Part shown: piece by piece, positions 41,228 to 50,281 of the stretch
Layout of the letters: each line of letters starts with the position of its first letter
Position numbering within the stretch: position 1 is the first letter of the stretch
NCBI RefSeq assembly: GCF_000802425.1
Contig: NZ_JRUD01000002.1
Location: 124,001 to 188,000, forward strand
Length of the DNA stretch: 64,000 nt
Direction of reading: 5' to 3'
DNA from: Pseudomonas flexibilis
GTDB lineage: Bacteria > Pseudomonadota > Gammaproteobacteria > Pseudomonadales > Pseudomonadaceae
Made by a program: the position numbers and the translations under genes
The notes under the pieces: model-generated
Seen by the model: the letters and a program-made list of their open reading frames with translations, nothing else
The model's database searches: none
What the model was told of the DNA's origin: nothing

Positions 41228-42265
41228 ATGCTGGACTGGAAAAACCGCAACAGCGGTTCAACTTCCCCGCAAACGCCGCCCCGTGCCCGTCGCAGCCTGT
41301 CCGGTGGCTGGCTGGGGCGCAGCCTGGCCATCCTGCTGGGCGTGCTTTTGCTGATCAGTTGGGTGGTCGGCTGGTACTGGAGCCGTGAGCCTGCGCCCTT
41401 CCCGGTGCAGCAGCATGCCCAGGCGTCCGCCGAGGGCGCGCAGCGCCAGCTGGTCCTTGGCTACACCACGGTGGAAACCCTGCGCCGTGTGGCCGGCACC
41501 CTGCTCGACAAGCCCGGCGGCTACCTGAGCAACGACATCGCCCCGCCCGGCCTGTGGCTGGACAACATGCCCAGCTGGGAATACGGCGTGCTGGTGCAGG
41601 TACGCGACCTGTCACGCGCCCTGCGCAAGGACTTCGCCCGCTCGCAGTCGCAGTCCACCGAGGACCCGGACCTGTCCAAGGCCGAGCCGCTGTTCCACTT
41701 CGACAACAAGAGCTGGGCGCTGCCGGCCACCGAGAACGAATACCGCCAGGCGATCCGCCACCTGGACAGCTACCTGGCCCGGCTGTCCGATCCCAACCAG
41801 CAGAATGCGCGTTTCTTCACCCGCGCCGACAACCTCAACACCTGGCTGGGTGATGTGGCCACCCGCCTGGGTTCGCTGTCCCAGCGCCTGTCGGCGAGCA
41901 TCGGCCGGGTACGCCTGAACCCCGAGGAAGGTGCCCAGCAGGTCCGTGAGGAGCGTGTGGAGACGCCCTGGCTGCAGATCGACAACGTGTTCTACGAGGC
42001 GCGCGGCCAGGCCTGGGCGTTGTCGCACATGCTGCGCGCCATCGAGGTGGACTTCGCCGACGTGCTGTCCAAGAAGAACGCGCTGGTCAGCGTGCGGCAG
42101 ATCATCCGCGAGCTGGAGGCCGCCCAGGAACCGCTGTGGAGCCCCATGGTCCTCAACGGCAGCGGTTATGGCGTGCTGGCCAACCACTCCCTGGTGATCG
42201 CCAACTACATCTCGCGCGCCAACGCGGCGATCATCGACCTGCGCAACCTGCTGAGCCAGGGCTGA
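41228..42265 (+). CDS. DUF2333 family membrane-anchored protein
   Basis: A 345-residue protein with a polar start ([18 protein letters not shown]), one transmembrane helix ([19 protein letters not shown], residues 35-53) and a helical periplasmic part beginning [12 protein letters not shown]. Sequences such as [23 protein letters not shown] match the DUF2333 family, which is found in Pseudomonas and relatives and has no known function. GAAGGA precedes ATG 41228. The stop codon TGA overlaps the start of the NUDIX gene. Confidence 0.87.
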   Translation: MLDWKNRNSGSTSPQTPPRARRSLSGGWLGRSLAILLGVLLLISWVVGWYWSREPAPFPVQQHAQASAEGAQRQLVLGYTTVETLRRVAGTLLDKPGGYLSNDIAPPGLWLDNMPSWEYGVLVQVRDLSRALRKDFARSQSQSTEDPDLSKAEPLFHFDNKSWALPATENEYRQAIRHLDSYLARLSDPNQQNARFFTRADNLNTWLGDVATRLGSLSQRLSASIGRVRLNPEEGAQQVREERVETPWLQIDNVFYEARGQAWALSHMLRAIEVDFADVLSKKNALVSVRQIIRELEAAQEPLWSPMVLNGSGYGVLANHSLVIANYISRANAAIIDLRNLLSQG

Positions 42266-42792
42266 TGAGCATCACACCGGAGGAGCATGCCCACCGCCAG
42301 GCGTCCGATCTGGAACTGGTGGCCTGGGTGGACGAGGAGGACCGCCTCCTGGGTTCGCTACCGCGCGCCGAACTGCGCGCGCGCGGTTGCATCGGTCGCT
42401 GTACCTACATCCTGCTGTTCAACAGCGCCGGCGAGCTGTGCGTGCACCGGCGCACCCTGAGCAAGGCGCTGTACCCCGGCTTCTGGGACGTGGCCGCCGG
42501 CGGCATGGTCGGCCCCGGCGAGGGCTATGCCGAGGCGGCCGCACGGGAGTTGCACGAGGAACTGGGCATCATCGGCGTGCCGCTGCGCGAGCACGGGCGC
42601 TTCTTCTTCGACGAACCGGGCAACCGTCTGTGGGGGGCGGTGTTCTCGGCGATCTCCGACGAGCCGCTGCTGCTGCAGCCGGAGGAGGTGCAGGAAGCGT
42701 GCTTCATGCCGGTGTCCGCGGTGCTGGCGCACAGTCAGCACGAGGCCTATTGTCCGGATTCGCTGGAAGCGCTGCGGCTGTTCCTGCGCTAG
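42265..42792 (+). CDS. NUDIX hydrolase, YfcD-like
   Basis: A 175-residue hydrolase. The NUDIX box is GGMVGPGEGYAEAAARELHEELGI, fitting GX5EX7REUXEEXGU. The N-terminus ELVAWVDEEDRLLGSLPRAELRARG and the IPP isomerase-like layout match YfcD. The substrate is a nucleoside diphosphate derivative of unknown kind. TGATG overlap with the DUF2333 gene suggests coupled translation. Confidence 0.92.
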   Translation: MSITPEEHAHRQASDLELVAWVDEEDRLLGSLPRAELRARGCIGRCTYILLFNSAGELCVHRRTLSKALYPGFWDVAAGGMVGPGEGYAEAAARELHEELGIIGVPLREHGRFFFDEPGNRLWGAVFSAISDEPLLLQPEEVQEACFMPVSAVLAHSQHEAYCPDSLEALRLFLR

Positions 42793-42849
42793 GTCGGGCC
42801 GGGGCTTTCTCGCTAAACTGCGCGCCCCGCGCTCTACCGAGGAATCGTC

Positions 42850-43221
42850 GTGGCCAAGAAACTCACTTCGCTGTCCGCCCTGGGCGGGCTGGTCTATTCC
42901 ACCGATGGCGGTCGTCACTGCCCGGACTGCAACCAGCCGCTGGATGCCTGCGTCTGCAAACAGGTGGTGGTGCCCGAGGGCGACGGCGTCGCCCGCGTGC
43001 GCCGGGAAACCAAGGGACGCGGCGGCAAGACCGTGACCACCGTCAGCGGCGTGCCGCTGGCCGGTGACGAGCTCAAGGACCTGGCCAGCGCATTGAAGAA
43101 GCGCTGCGGCTGCGGCGGCGCGCTGAAGGACGGGGTGATCGAGATCCAGGGCGACCATGTGGAGCTGCTGCTGGGCGAATTGCTCAAGCGCGGCTTCAAG
43201 GCCAAGAAGTCCGGCGGGTAG
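42850..43221 (+). CDS. yciH: Sui1/YciH family translation factor
   Basis: A 123-residue protein. The C-terminal SUI1/eIF1-like domain (about residues 45-120) has [33 protein letters not shown] and [17 protein letters not shown]. The N-terminal part carries cysteine pairs CPDC and CVC. YciH-type proteins influence translation initiation fidelity in E. coli. GTG 42850 follows GAGGAA. Lies directly before speA, as in other pseudomonads. Confidence 0.93.
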   Translation: MAKKLTSLSALGGLVYSTDGGRHCPDCNQPLDACVCKQVVVPEGDGVARVRRETKGRGGKTVTTVSGVPLAGDELKDLASALKKRCGCGGALKDGVIEIQGDHVELLLGELLKRGFKAKKSGG

Positions 43222-43316
43222 CCGAAACGCGGTGGAGCCGGCGCCGTTCGCAACCTTCCCAACCCGCCGCCAAACTGGCAGGCTCGGGTCGAATTCACTA
43301 CATCGAGAGGCAGCCC

Positions 43317-45230
43317 ATGGCACGACGTACACGCAAGGACGACGGCAGTCACTGGACCGCGGCCGACAGCCGGAGTGTCTACGGCATCCGCCACTGGGGC
43401 GCCGGCTACTTCGCCCTGAATGACGCCGGCCGCGTCGAGGTCCGGCCCAGGCGCCTGGAGGCGCACGGCATCGATCTCTACGAGCAGGTGCAGCAACTGC
43501 GCGAGGGCGGTCTGCAGCTGCCGCTGCTGCTGCGCTTCCCCGACATCCTGCAGGACCGCGTGCGCCAGCTCACCGGCGCGTTCGATGCCAGCATCGCCCG
43601 GCTCGACTACCAGAACCGCTACACCGCCCTGTACCCGATCAAGGTCAACCAGCAGGAAGCGGTAGTGGAGAGCATCATCGCCACCGACCACGTGGCCATC
43701 GGCCTGGAGGCCGGCTCCAAGCCCGAGTTGCTGGCAGTGCTGGCGCTGGCGCCGAAGGGCGGCACCATCGTCTGCAACGGCTACAAGGACCGCGAATTCA
43801 TTCGCCTGGCGCTGATCGGCCAGAAGCTCGGCCACAACGTGTTCATCGTCGTCGAGAAGGAGTCCGAGGTGACGCTGCTCATCGAGGAGGCCGCCGAGCT
43901 CAAGGTGCAACCGCAGATCGGTCTGCGCGTGCGGCTGTCCTCGCTGGCCTCCTCGAAGTGGGCGGACACCGGTGGCGAGAAGTCCAAGTTCGGCCTGTCC
44001 GCCGCGCAACTGCTGTCGGTGATCGAGCGCTTCCGCGCCGCCGGTCTCGAGCAGGGCGTGCGCCTGCTGCACTTCCACATGGGCTCGCAGATTTCCAACA
44101 TCGCCGACTACCGACGGGGCTTTCGCGAGGCTATCCGCTACTACGGCGAACTGCGCCAGCTGGGCCTGCCGGTGGACCATGTGGACGTCGGCGGCGGCCT
44201 GGGGGTCGACTACGACGGCACCCATTCGCGCAACGCCAGCTCGATCAACTACGACATCGAGGACTACGCCGGCGCGGTGGTCGGCATGCTCCGGGAGTTC
44301 TGCGATGAACAGGGTCTGCCGCACCCGCACATCTTCTCGGAAAGCGGCCGCGCGCTGACCGCGCACCACGCGGTGCTGGTGGTGCAGGTGACCGACGTGG
44401 AACGCCACAACGACAGCGAGCCGGAGATCGACCCGCAGGAGGACTATCCGGAGTCGCTGCGCGAGCTGATCGACCTGCTCGGGCCGGGTGACCCGGAGAC
44501 TGTCGCGGAAACCTACTGGCGGGCCACCCACTTCATCAGCGAGGTCGCCGCCCAGTATTCGGCGGGCAAGCTCAACCTGCAGCAGAAGGCGCTGGCCGAG
44601 CAGTGCTACTACGCCATCTGCCGGCGCCTGCACGAGCAGCTCAAGGTTCGCCAGCGATCCCACCGGGCGGTGCTCGACGAGCTCAACGACAAGCTGGCGG
44701 ACAAGTACATCTGCAACTTCTCGGTGTTCCAGAGCCTGCCGGACACCTGGGCCATCGACCAGATCCTGCCGATCATGCCGCTGCACCGCAACGACGAGGA
44801 ACCGCTGCGTCGCGCCGTGCTGCAGGACCTGACCTGCGACTCGGACGGCAAGATCCGCCACTACGTCGACGAGCAGAGCATCGAGACCAGCCTGCCGGTG
44901 CACGAGATGCGGCCGGGCGAGGAGTACCTGCTGGGCATCTTCCTGGTTGGCGCCTACCAGGAAATCCTCGGCGACATGCACAACCTGTTCGGCGATACCG
45001 ACTCGGTGAATGTCTACCAGCGCGCCGACGGCAGCGTCTATCACGCCGGCATCGAGACTCACGACACCATCGAGGACCTGCTGCGCTACGTGCACCTGTC
45101 GGCGGACGAGCTGATGAGCTTCTACCGCGACAAGGTCTCCGGCTCCGGCCTCGGCGCCGCCGAACGCAACCGCTACCTGGACGCCCTGCGCCTGGGCCTG
45201 ACGCGCTCGTCGTACCTGACCACGCCATAG
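43317..45230 (+). CDS. speA: Biosynthetic arginine decarboxylase
   Basis: A 637-residue PLP enzyme converting arginine to agmatine, the first step of the agmatine route to putrescine and spermidine. The PLP-binding lysine is in [13 protein letters not shown]; the fold type III barrel has [13 protein letters not shown]-like [26 protein letters not shown] and [13 protein letters not shown]; the C-terminal domain has [11 protein letters not shown] and [18 protein letters not shown]. Length fits SpeA. ATG 43317 has GAGAGGCAG upstream. No aguA/aguB here. Confidence 0.96.
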   Translation: MARRTRKDDGSHWTAADSRSVYGIRHWGAGYFALNDAGRVEVRPRRLEAHGIDLYEQVQQLREGGLQLPLLLRFPDILQDRVRQLTGAFDASIARLDYQNRYTALYPIKVNQQEAVVESIIATDHVAIGLEAGSKPELLAVLALAPKGGTIVCNGYKDREFIRLALIGQKLGHNVFIVVEKESEVTLLIEEAAELKVQPQIGLRVRLSSLASSKWADTGGEKSKFGLSAAQLLSVIERFRAAGLEQGVRLLHFHMGSQISNIADYRRGFREAIRYYGELRQLGLPVDHVDVGGGLGVDYDGTHSRNASSINYDIEDYAGAVVGMLREFCDEQGLPHPHIFSESGRALTAHHAVLVVQVTDVERHNDSEPEIDPQEDYPESLRELIDLLGPGDPETVAETYWRATHFISEVAAQYSAGKLNLQQKALAEQCYYAICRRLHEQLKVRQRSHRAVLDELNDKLADKYICNFSVFQSLPDTWAIDQILPIMPLHRNDEEPLRRAVLQDLTCDSDGKIRHYVDEQSIETSLPVHEMRPGEEYLLGIFLVGAYQEILGDMHNLFGDTDSVNVYQRADGSVYHAGIETHDTIEDLLRYVHLSADELMSFYRDKVSGSGLGAAERNRYLDALRLGLTRSSYLTTP

Positions 45231-45315
45231 CGGCGCAAACGGGTCGGCGCAGATGGAGTCGCCCCCGTCGGTCGGCGCTGTTCCGGCCGCCGGCGGGCCC
45301 CGGCACCGTGGCGAC

Positions 45316-45344
45316 GGCGGACAAGGAAGGCGTTGTCCCCCCTA
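45316..45344. repeat. GTAGGG(G)GG repeat overlapping the MATE stop, reverse orientation
   Basis: Top strand GGCGGACAAGGAAGGCG then TTGTCCCCCCTAC. On the minus strand it starts GTAGGGGGGACAACG, whose TAG is the stop of the MATE gene. Confidence 0.8.
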
Positions 45345-46685
45345 CGAATCCGCTTGTCCCAGTCGCGGCCATAGCCGCCGGGCCAGCACCGCCATGCCCA
45401 GGCTGCGCAGCAGCATGAACAGGCAGAAGGCCAGCCACAGACCATGGTTACCCAAACCCTGCAGTAGCCAGCCGGCGGGTACGGCCAGCACGGCGGCGAG
45501 CAGCATGGCGTCGCGCATTTCCCGCGCCCGGGTGGCGCCGATCAGCAGGCCGTCCAGCAGGTAGCTCCACACCGTGATCAGCGGCAGCAGCGCCAGCCAC
45601 GGTAGGTACTCACGAGCGGTGGCGAGCACCTCCGGCATGTCGCTCTGCAGGCGCAGGAAATGCTCGCCGGCCAGCAGGAATAGGAGGGCGAACGCCAGGC
45701 TGCCCAGTAGCGACCAGCCGCCGGCGATCACCAGGCTGCGGCGCAGGGCGACGCGATCCCGGGCGCCGATGGCGTGGCCGCACAGCGCCTCCAGCGCATG
45801 GGCCAGTCCGTCCAGCGCGTGGGCAGTGAGCAGCAGGCCATTGAGCAGCAAGGCATTGGCGGCCACCGTGGCATCGCCCAGCCGCGCGCCCTGCACGGTG
45901 ACCAGGAAAAACACCCCCTGTAGCAGCAGCGAGCGGATCAGGATGTCGCGGTTCACCGCGAGCAGTGGCCGCCATTGAGACCATTGGCGCAATGGCGCCA
46001 GGCAAAACGCGCCGGTATGCCGGGCCAGCTCGCCGCGGCACAGCAACAGGCCGAGCAGCGCACCGCTCCACTCAGCAACCACCGAAGCGCGCGCGGCGCC
46101 GGCCACACCCCAGTCCAGGCCGAGCACGAACCACAAGTCGAGCAGCAGATTGAGCAGGTTGATGCCCAGCAGGATTGCCAGCGCCGCGCGAGCGTTCTGC
46201 GCGCCGAGAAACCAGCCGATCAGCGCCTGGCTGGCCAGCATCGCCGGCAGGCCGAGTAGACGGATGTGCAGGTACTCGCGGGCCAGGTCGTCGAGCGCCG
46301 TCGAGGGCGCCATCACTGCCAGGGCGGCGTCGCTCAGCGGCAGTGCCGCCAGGCCGAGCAGCACGGCCAGCGCCACGCTGAGCAGCCCGACCTGCACCAG
46401 CAACTGGCGCAGCGCCGCGCCATCGCCCCGCCCGCTGGCCTGGGCGGCAAAGCCGGTAGTGCCCATGCGCAGGAAGCCGCAACACCAGATCAGCAGGGTG
46501 TAGAGGCTGGCGCCCACCGCCACCGCGCCCAACTGATGGGTGTGGCTGAGGTGGCCGATCACGGCAGTATCCACCAGCGCCACCAGTGGCACGCTGAGGT
46601 TGGAGAGCAGCAGGGGAGCCGTCAGTGCCCAGACGCGGCGCTGGGTCGGCGCATGGCGCCAGTCATCAAGAAGGAGTCGAAACAT
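45342..46685 (-). CDS. MATE family efflux transporter, DinF-like
   Basis: About 447 residues with 12 predicted helices arranged as two MATE halves. VWALTAPLLLSNLSVPLVALVDTAVIGHL is the first-helix signature in parts, with TTGFAAQASGRGD and the second-half counterpart ITVWSYLLDGLLIGATRAREMRD. DinF-type proteins export cationic compounds or oxidised toxic molecules using Na+ or H+. Start uncertain among clustered ATGs at 46712, 46697, 46694 and 46685; 46685 (MFRLLLDD) is the most compact. No lexA nearby and no LexA box seen. Confidence 0.9.
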   Translation of the reverse strand: MFRLLLDDWRHAPTQRRVWALTAPLLLSNLSVPLVALVDTAVIGHLSHTHQLGAVAVGASLYTLLIWCCGFLRMGTTGFAAQASGRGDGAALRQLLVQVGLLSVALAVLLGLAALPLSDAALAVMAPSTALDDLAREYLHIRLLGLPAMLASQALIGWFLGAQNARAALAILLGINLLNLLLDLWFVLGLDWGVAGAARASVVAEWSGALLGLLLCRGELARHTGAFCLAPLRQWSQWRPLLAVNRDILIRSLLLQGVFFLVTVQGARLGDATVAANALLLNGLLLTAHALDGLAHALEALCGHAIGARDRVALRRSLVIAGGWSLLGSLAFALLFLLAGEHFLRLQSDMPEVLATAREYLPWLALLPLITVWSYLLDGLLIGATRAREMRDAMLLAAVLAVPAGWLLQGLGNHGLWLAFCLFMLLRSLGMAVLARRLWPRLGQADS

Positions 46686-46798
46686 GCCGGCCATCATACC
46701 CGCAGAGCCCACGGCAGGCGCGATGGCCCGCTGCTAGTCTGTGTAGCGTCGCAGGGTGTGGCGCGCGGTCGCGCACCCCGGAATAAGGAGAAGGGTGA

Positions 46799-47857
46799 GT
46801 GAATAAACGCCCGCACTGGCTACGGTTTGGAGCATCGCTGGCGCTGCTGGTCATTCTCGATGGCTTCCTGGCGGCGCGTGCGCTCAATGCCGAGCCGGTG
46901 GCCTCCGTGCAACGCCAGTTCGATGCCGCCGGCCGGGTGCTGCGCGACCAACAGGTCGATGCGCAGGGCCGTCCGCACGGTCTGTTGCGCGAGTTCTATG
47001 CCAATGGTGTGGTGCGTTATCAGGCCCAGTTCGTCGAGGGTCGCCGCGAAGGCCTGGAGAAGAACTTCCGCGAAGACGCCAGCCTCAGCCGGCTGGCCTA
47101 TGTGGACGGACAGGGGCGTGAGCTGGCCAGCGTGGCGCTGCTGGCCGACGGCCGCCTGAGCAGTCTGCGCTGCGCGGACCGACCCTTGCTGGAAGGGCGT
47201 GACCGGGCCTGGTGCGGCTTCTCCGGCGAACCTAGCGAGCTGCCTCTGCACGACGAAAGCGGGCGGGTCACCGCGCGGGAGATCTGGCTGCATGGCGAGC
47301 TGCTGCGCCGCGAGGAGTACGATCGAAACGGTCGCCTGGCCAGCCTCCAACGGCGCAATGGCGATCATGACGTGCGGGTGCGCTACTTCAGCAACGGCCA
47401 GGCGCGCAGCGAGTCGTCGTTCCGGGTCGGCCAGCCGGAGGACCGGCGCGAGGGCTTCGAGCGCGAGTGGGCGCAGACCGGCCAGCTGCTGCGCGAGAGC
47501 TACTGGCAGGACGGCCAACTGCTCAGCGACAGCCAGTGGTACCTGAACGGTCGTCTGAAGGAGCGCCGCATCCTGCAGGAAGAGGAAAACGGTCCGGCGC
47601 TGATGAGGATCGAGCAGTACTGGAACAGCGGCCGGTTGCGCTACCGGGGGTCGCAGGTCGGCGGGATCAGCGTGGGCAGCCACGAGCGCTTCGACGAGGA
47701 AGGCCGGCTGCTGCAGGAGGTGCGGGTGGACGGCAACGGCATGCCGGTGCTGCGCCTGGAATACGACCCGCAGACCGGCGAGGTGCGCAAGGCCGAGCGC
47801 ATCGGCCCCAACGGCCTGACGCCGCTGCCCCTGCGCCAGGAGCGCGAGGTGTTCTAG
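46799..47857 (+). CDS. YwqK-like repeat protein, membrane-anchored
   Basis: A 352-residue protein beginning MNKRPHWLRFGASLALLVILDGFL (signal peptide or anchor, residues 8-30). The rest is repeats of the form G-x-L-x-x-x-Y/F-x-x-G-x-x-x-x-x-x-x-Y, e.g. LREFYANGVVRYQAQFVEGR and VRYFSNGQARSESSFRVGQ, typical of the YwqK/toxin-antitoxin antitoxin family whose name is misleading. GTG 46799 is preceded by AAGGAGAAGGG. Role unknown; no toxin gene adjoins it, so an antitoxin role is doubtful. Confidence 0.72.
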   Translation: MNKRPHWLRFGASLALLVILDGFLAARALNAEPVASVQRQFDAAGRVLRDQQVDAQGRPHGLLREFYANGVVRYQAQFVEGRREGLEKNFREDASLSRLAYVDGQGRELASVALLADGRLSSLRCADRPLLEGRDRAWCGFSGEPSELPLHDESGRVTAREIWLHGELLRREEYDRNGRLASLQRRNGDHDVRVRYFSNGQARSESSFRVGQPEDRREGFEREWAQTGQLLRESYWQDGQLLSDSQWYLNGRLKERRILQEEENGPALMRIEQYWNSGRLRYRGSQVGGISVGSHERFDEEGRLLQEVRVDGNGMPVLRLEYDPQTGEVRKAERIGPNGLTPLPLRQEREVF

Positions 47858-47886
47858 CCATTCAGTCGCGTGCGGTGCCTTCCGGC

Positions 47887-47930
47887 GGCCGTATCCCCGG
47901 CGGCCGGAAAGACGCCGATCGCCCTGCGCC
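47887..47930. repeat. Degenerate hairpin of the repeat family
   Basis: GGCGGCCGTATCCCCGGCGGCC then GGAAAGACGCC and ATCGCCCTGCG, resembling a diverged right arm. Precedes two better copies. Confidence 0.4.
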
Positions 47931-47946
47931 GTGACGTGCACAAACC

Positions 47947-47980
47947 GTAGGGTGATCAACGCAATGCGTTGGCCACCGTC
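47947..47980. repeat. GTAGGGTG repeat copy
   Basis: GTAGGGTGATCAACGCAATGCG then TTGGCCACC. Its half arms (ATCAACGC and GCGTTGGCC) are inverted. Confidence 0.7.
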
Positions 47981-48009
47981 AGGCGCCACGAACGTTCGGC
48001 GAGAAGTCG

Positions 48010-48043
48010 GTAGGGTGGGTAACTCGCGCAGCGATTACCCACC
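48010..48043. repeat. GTAGGGTGG repeat copy
   Basis: GTAGGGTGGGTAACTCGCGC then AGCGATTACCCACC; arms GGTGGGTAA and TTACCCACC pair exactly. It lies just downstream of ispA, where dxs is usually found. Confidence 0.75.
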
Positions 48044-48059
48044 GAGGCGGAGGGCGCCG

Positions 48060-48947
48060 TTACGAGCGCCGTTCGACGATGAAATTGGCCAGCTGACGCA
48101 ACGGTTCGGCCGCCTCGCCAAATCCGGCCAGCGCGGCATGGGCCTGGTCGCGTAGCTCGAGCGCGTAGGCCTTGGCCGCGGGCAGGCCGAGCAGGGCGGG
48201 GTAAGTCGGCTTGTCGTGGGCCTGATCCTTGCCCTGGGTCTTGCCCAGCGTGGTGGTGTCGCTTTCCACGTCGAGAATGTCGTCCTGCACCTGGAAGGCC
48301 AGGCCGATGGCCCGGGCGTAGGTCTGCAGTGCCTCCAGTCGCAGGGCCTCGGCCTTGCCGCTGGCCAGGGCGCCCAGGCGCACGCTGGCTTCGATCAGCG
48401 CGCCGGTCTTGTGCCGGTGCATGGTCTCCAGGGCCTGCTGGTCCAGACGGCGCCCCACGGATTCCAGATCGATGGCCTGACCGCCGACCATGCCGGCTGC
48501 GCCCGCCGCACGGGCCAGCTGGGCGAACATTTCCAGGCGCAAGGTCGGATCGGCAGGGTTGCCAGACGGCTGGCTCAGCGCTTCGAAGGCCAGCGCCTGC
48601 AGGGCATCGCCGGCGAGGATCGCGCAGGCCTCGTCGAAGGCCTTGTGGGTGGTGGGCTGGCCGCGGCGCAGGTCGTCGTCGTCCATCGCCGGCAGGTCGT
48701 CATGCACCAGCGAATAGGCGTGGATCAGCTCCACGGCGCAGGCGGCGCCATCGGCCTGCTCGAGATCGCCCTGCAGCGCCTGGCAGCCGGCATAGACCAG
48801 CAATGGACGCACACGCTTTCCGCCGTTCATCACGCTGTAGCGCATCGCGCGGAACAGGCGTTCCAGCTCCGCACGCGGCGGCATGAACAGGGTTTCCAGC
48901 GCGCTATCGACCCGGCGCTGGCAGTCTTTCTGGTAACTCTCGATCAT
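48060..48947 (-). CDS. ispA: Farnesyl diphosphate synthase
   Basis: A 295-residue prenyl synthase making farnesyl diphosphate from IPP and DMAPP. The first aspartate-rich motif is [15 protein letters not shown] (about residues 81-95) and the second [25 protein letters not shown] and the chain-length region upstream of the first motif fit the short-chain class. The start overlaps xseB by 4 bases (ATGA). The gene order xseB-ispA is usual, but dxs does not follow. Confidence 0.95.
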   Translation of the reverse strand: MIESYQKDCQRRVDSALETLFMPPRAELERLFRAMRYSVMNGGKRVRPLLVYAGCQALQGDLEQADGAACAVELIHAYSLVHDDLPAMDDDDLRRGQPTTHKAFDEACAILAGDALQALAFEALSQPSGNPADPTLRLEMFAQLARAAGAAGMVGGQAIDLESVGRRLDQQALETMHRHKTGALIEASVRLGALASGKAEALRLEALQTYARAIGLAFQVQDDILDVESDTTTLGKTQGKDQAHDKPTYPALLGLPAAKAYALELRDQAHAALAGFGEAAEPLRQLANFIVERRS

Positions 48948-49189
48948 GCCTGGTCATCCGCCTCGAACGGCTCGGTGCGGGTTTCGCCGTCGCGCTCGAG
49001 CAGCATCTGTACCTTCTGCTCGGCCTGGCCCAGCGCGCCCTGGCAGTCGCGGGTCAGGCGAATGCCCTGCTCGAAGGCGCTCAGCGACTCCTCCAGCGAC
49101 AGCTCGCCGCCTTCCAGCCGCTCGACCAGCTGCTGCAACTCGGCGAGGGATTGTTCGAAATCCAGGGGGGCTTTCTTGCGGGTGGCCAT
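48944..49189 (-). CDS. xseB: Exodeoxyribonuclease VII small subunit
   Basis: An 81-residue helical protein: [35 protein letters not shown] is the family core, followed by a coiled region [12 protein letters not shown] and an acidic tail. With XseA it forms the bidirectional single-strand exonuclease. ATG 49189 ([11 protein letters not shown]) has no perfect Shine-Dalgarno but matches family starts. Directly upstream of ispA in the same operon. Confidence 0.94.
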   Translation of the reverse strand: MATRKKAPLDFEQSLAELQQLVERLEGGELSLEESLSAFEQGIRLTRDCQGALGQAEQKVQMLLERDGETRTEPFEADDQA

Positions 49190-49299
49190 GACGCAGGTCT
49201 CGGAACGATAAATCGGGCGCGACACTAGCAGAGCCGGGGCCTAGCGGCAAATGGGCGTCAGGCCGCTCGGGTGGGTCTAGCCCATCGGCAGCCAAGCAA

Positions 49300-49409
49300 G
49301 GCGTTGTCCACCTGCGGTTAGCCTGGTCGTAGGTCGGTCAGCGTTGTTCTGGCCGCCGTCAGGTTTAGCGCGGGGCAATGGTGGACAAGGAAGACGTTGT
49401 CCACCCTAC
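49300..49409. repeat. Composite repeat, three degenerate to perfect copies
   Basis: Contains GGCGTTGTCCACC, TCGGTCAGCGTTGTTC..GGCCGCC, and at 49380-49409 GGTGGACAAGGAAGACG to TTGTCCACCCTAC, which is the exact reverse complement of 37657-37686. It fills the gap between xseB and the TauE/SafE gene. Confidence 0.85.
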
Positions 49410-49450
49410 GGACGCCTCGCCGTTGGGGTGAGCGCGGATCCACGGATCGA

Positions 49451-50215
49451 TCAGGCGTAGACCTTCCAGAAGTAGTAGAGCGTCATGCCGCCGCCGACCA
49501 CCAGCACCAGGGCGCGCAGGAACTTCGGTGGCAGGCGTTCGCCCAGTGCGCCGCCGGCGTAGCCGCCAAGGGTGGCGCCGGCCAGCAGGATCACCAGTTC
49601 GCTCCAGCTCACCCGGCCGGCGATGATGAAGGTCAGGCTGGCGACGGTGTAGATCATCGCCGAGAACAGGTTCTTCAGCGCATTGGCGCGGTTGAGCGCG
49701 TGACCCTCGATGGAGAACGCCGCCAGCTGCAGGATGCCCATGCCGGCGCCGAAGTAGCCGCCGTAGATCGAGACCAGGCCGTGGCCCAGCAGCGCCGGTG
49801 CGCTGTGGCGCACCTGGTCGGCTTCGCGGCGGCGCTTGGCCAGCCAGCGGCTCAGCCAGGGGCTGGCGGCGAACAGCAGGGTGGCGATCAGCAGGAGCCA
49901 GGGAATCAGATCGCTGAACAGATCATCGCCGCTGAGCAGCAGCAGGATGCCGCCGGCCGCGCCGCCGAGCAGGCCGACCAGCAGCAGCGGCAGCAGGTAG
50001 CTGCCGAGTCCGCGCAGGGACGGGCGTGCCGCCCAGGCCCCGGCCAGGCTGGCGGGCCACAGGGCCACGGCATTGGTGGCGTTGGCGGTGACCGGCGGCA
50101 GGCCGACGGCCAGCAGGGCGGGGAAGGAGAAGAAGGTGCCGCCCCCGGCGAGGGCGTTCATGCCGCCGGCGGCGAAACCGGCGACGAGGATCAGCAGGGC
50201 ATCCAGAAGACTCAT
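49451..50215 (-). CDS. TauE/SafE family sulfite exporter-like permease
   Basis: A 254-residue inner membrane protein with about eight helices. FAAGGMNALAGGGTFFSFPALLAVGLPPVTANATNAVALWP (in parts) and IYGGYFGAGMGILQLAAFS are the paired repeats of the family. It exports sulfite, sulfoacetate or another small anion; no sulfur genes nearby help decide. ATG 50215 with a good GAGC upstream region. Confidence 0.92.
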   Translation of the reverse strand: MSLLDALLILVAGFAAGGMNALAGGGTFFSFPALLAVGLPPVTANATNAVALWPASLAGAWAARPSLRGLGSYLLPLLLVGLLGGAAGGILLLLSGDDLFSDLIPWLLLIATLLFAASPWLSRWLAKRRREADQVRHSAPALLGHGLVSIYGGYFGAGMGILQLAAFSIEGHALNRANALKNLFSAMIYTVASLTFIIAGRVSWSELVILLAGATLGGYAGGALGERLPPKFLRALVLVVGGGMTLYYFWKVYA

Positions 50216-50281
50216 GGCGGGCTCATCTTGTTTTTATGGCAATGGGGCTTAAGAAGCGTGCACCGTTATGGAGCGCAGCTA

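Noticed and set aside
46799-47857. Antitoxin of a toxin-antitoxin pair
   Set aside because: The YwqK name suggests it, but there is no small toxin ORF next to it and the protein has a signal anchor.
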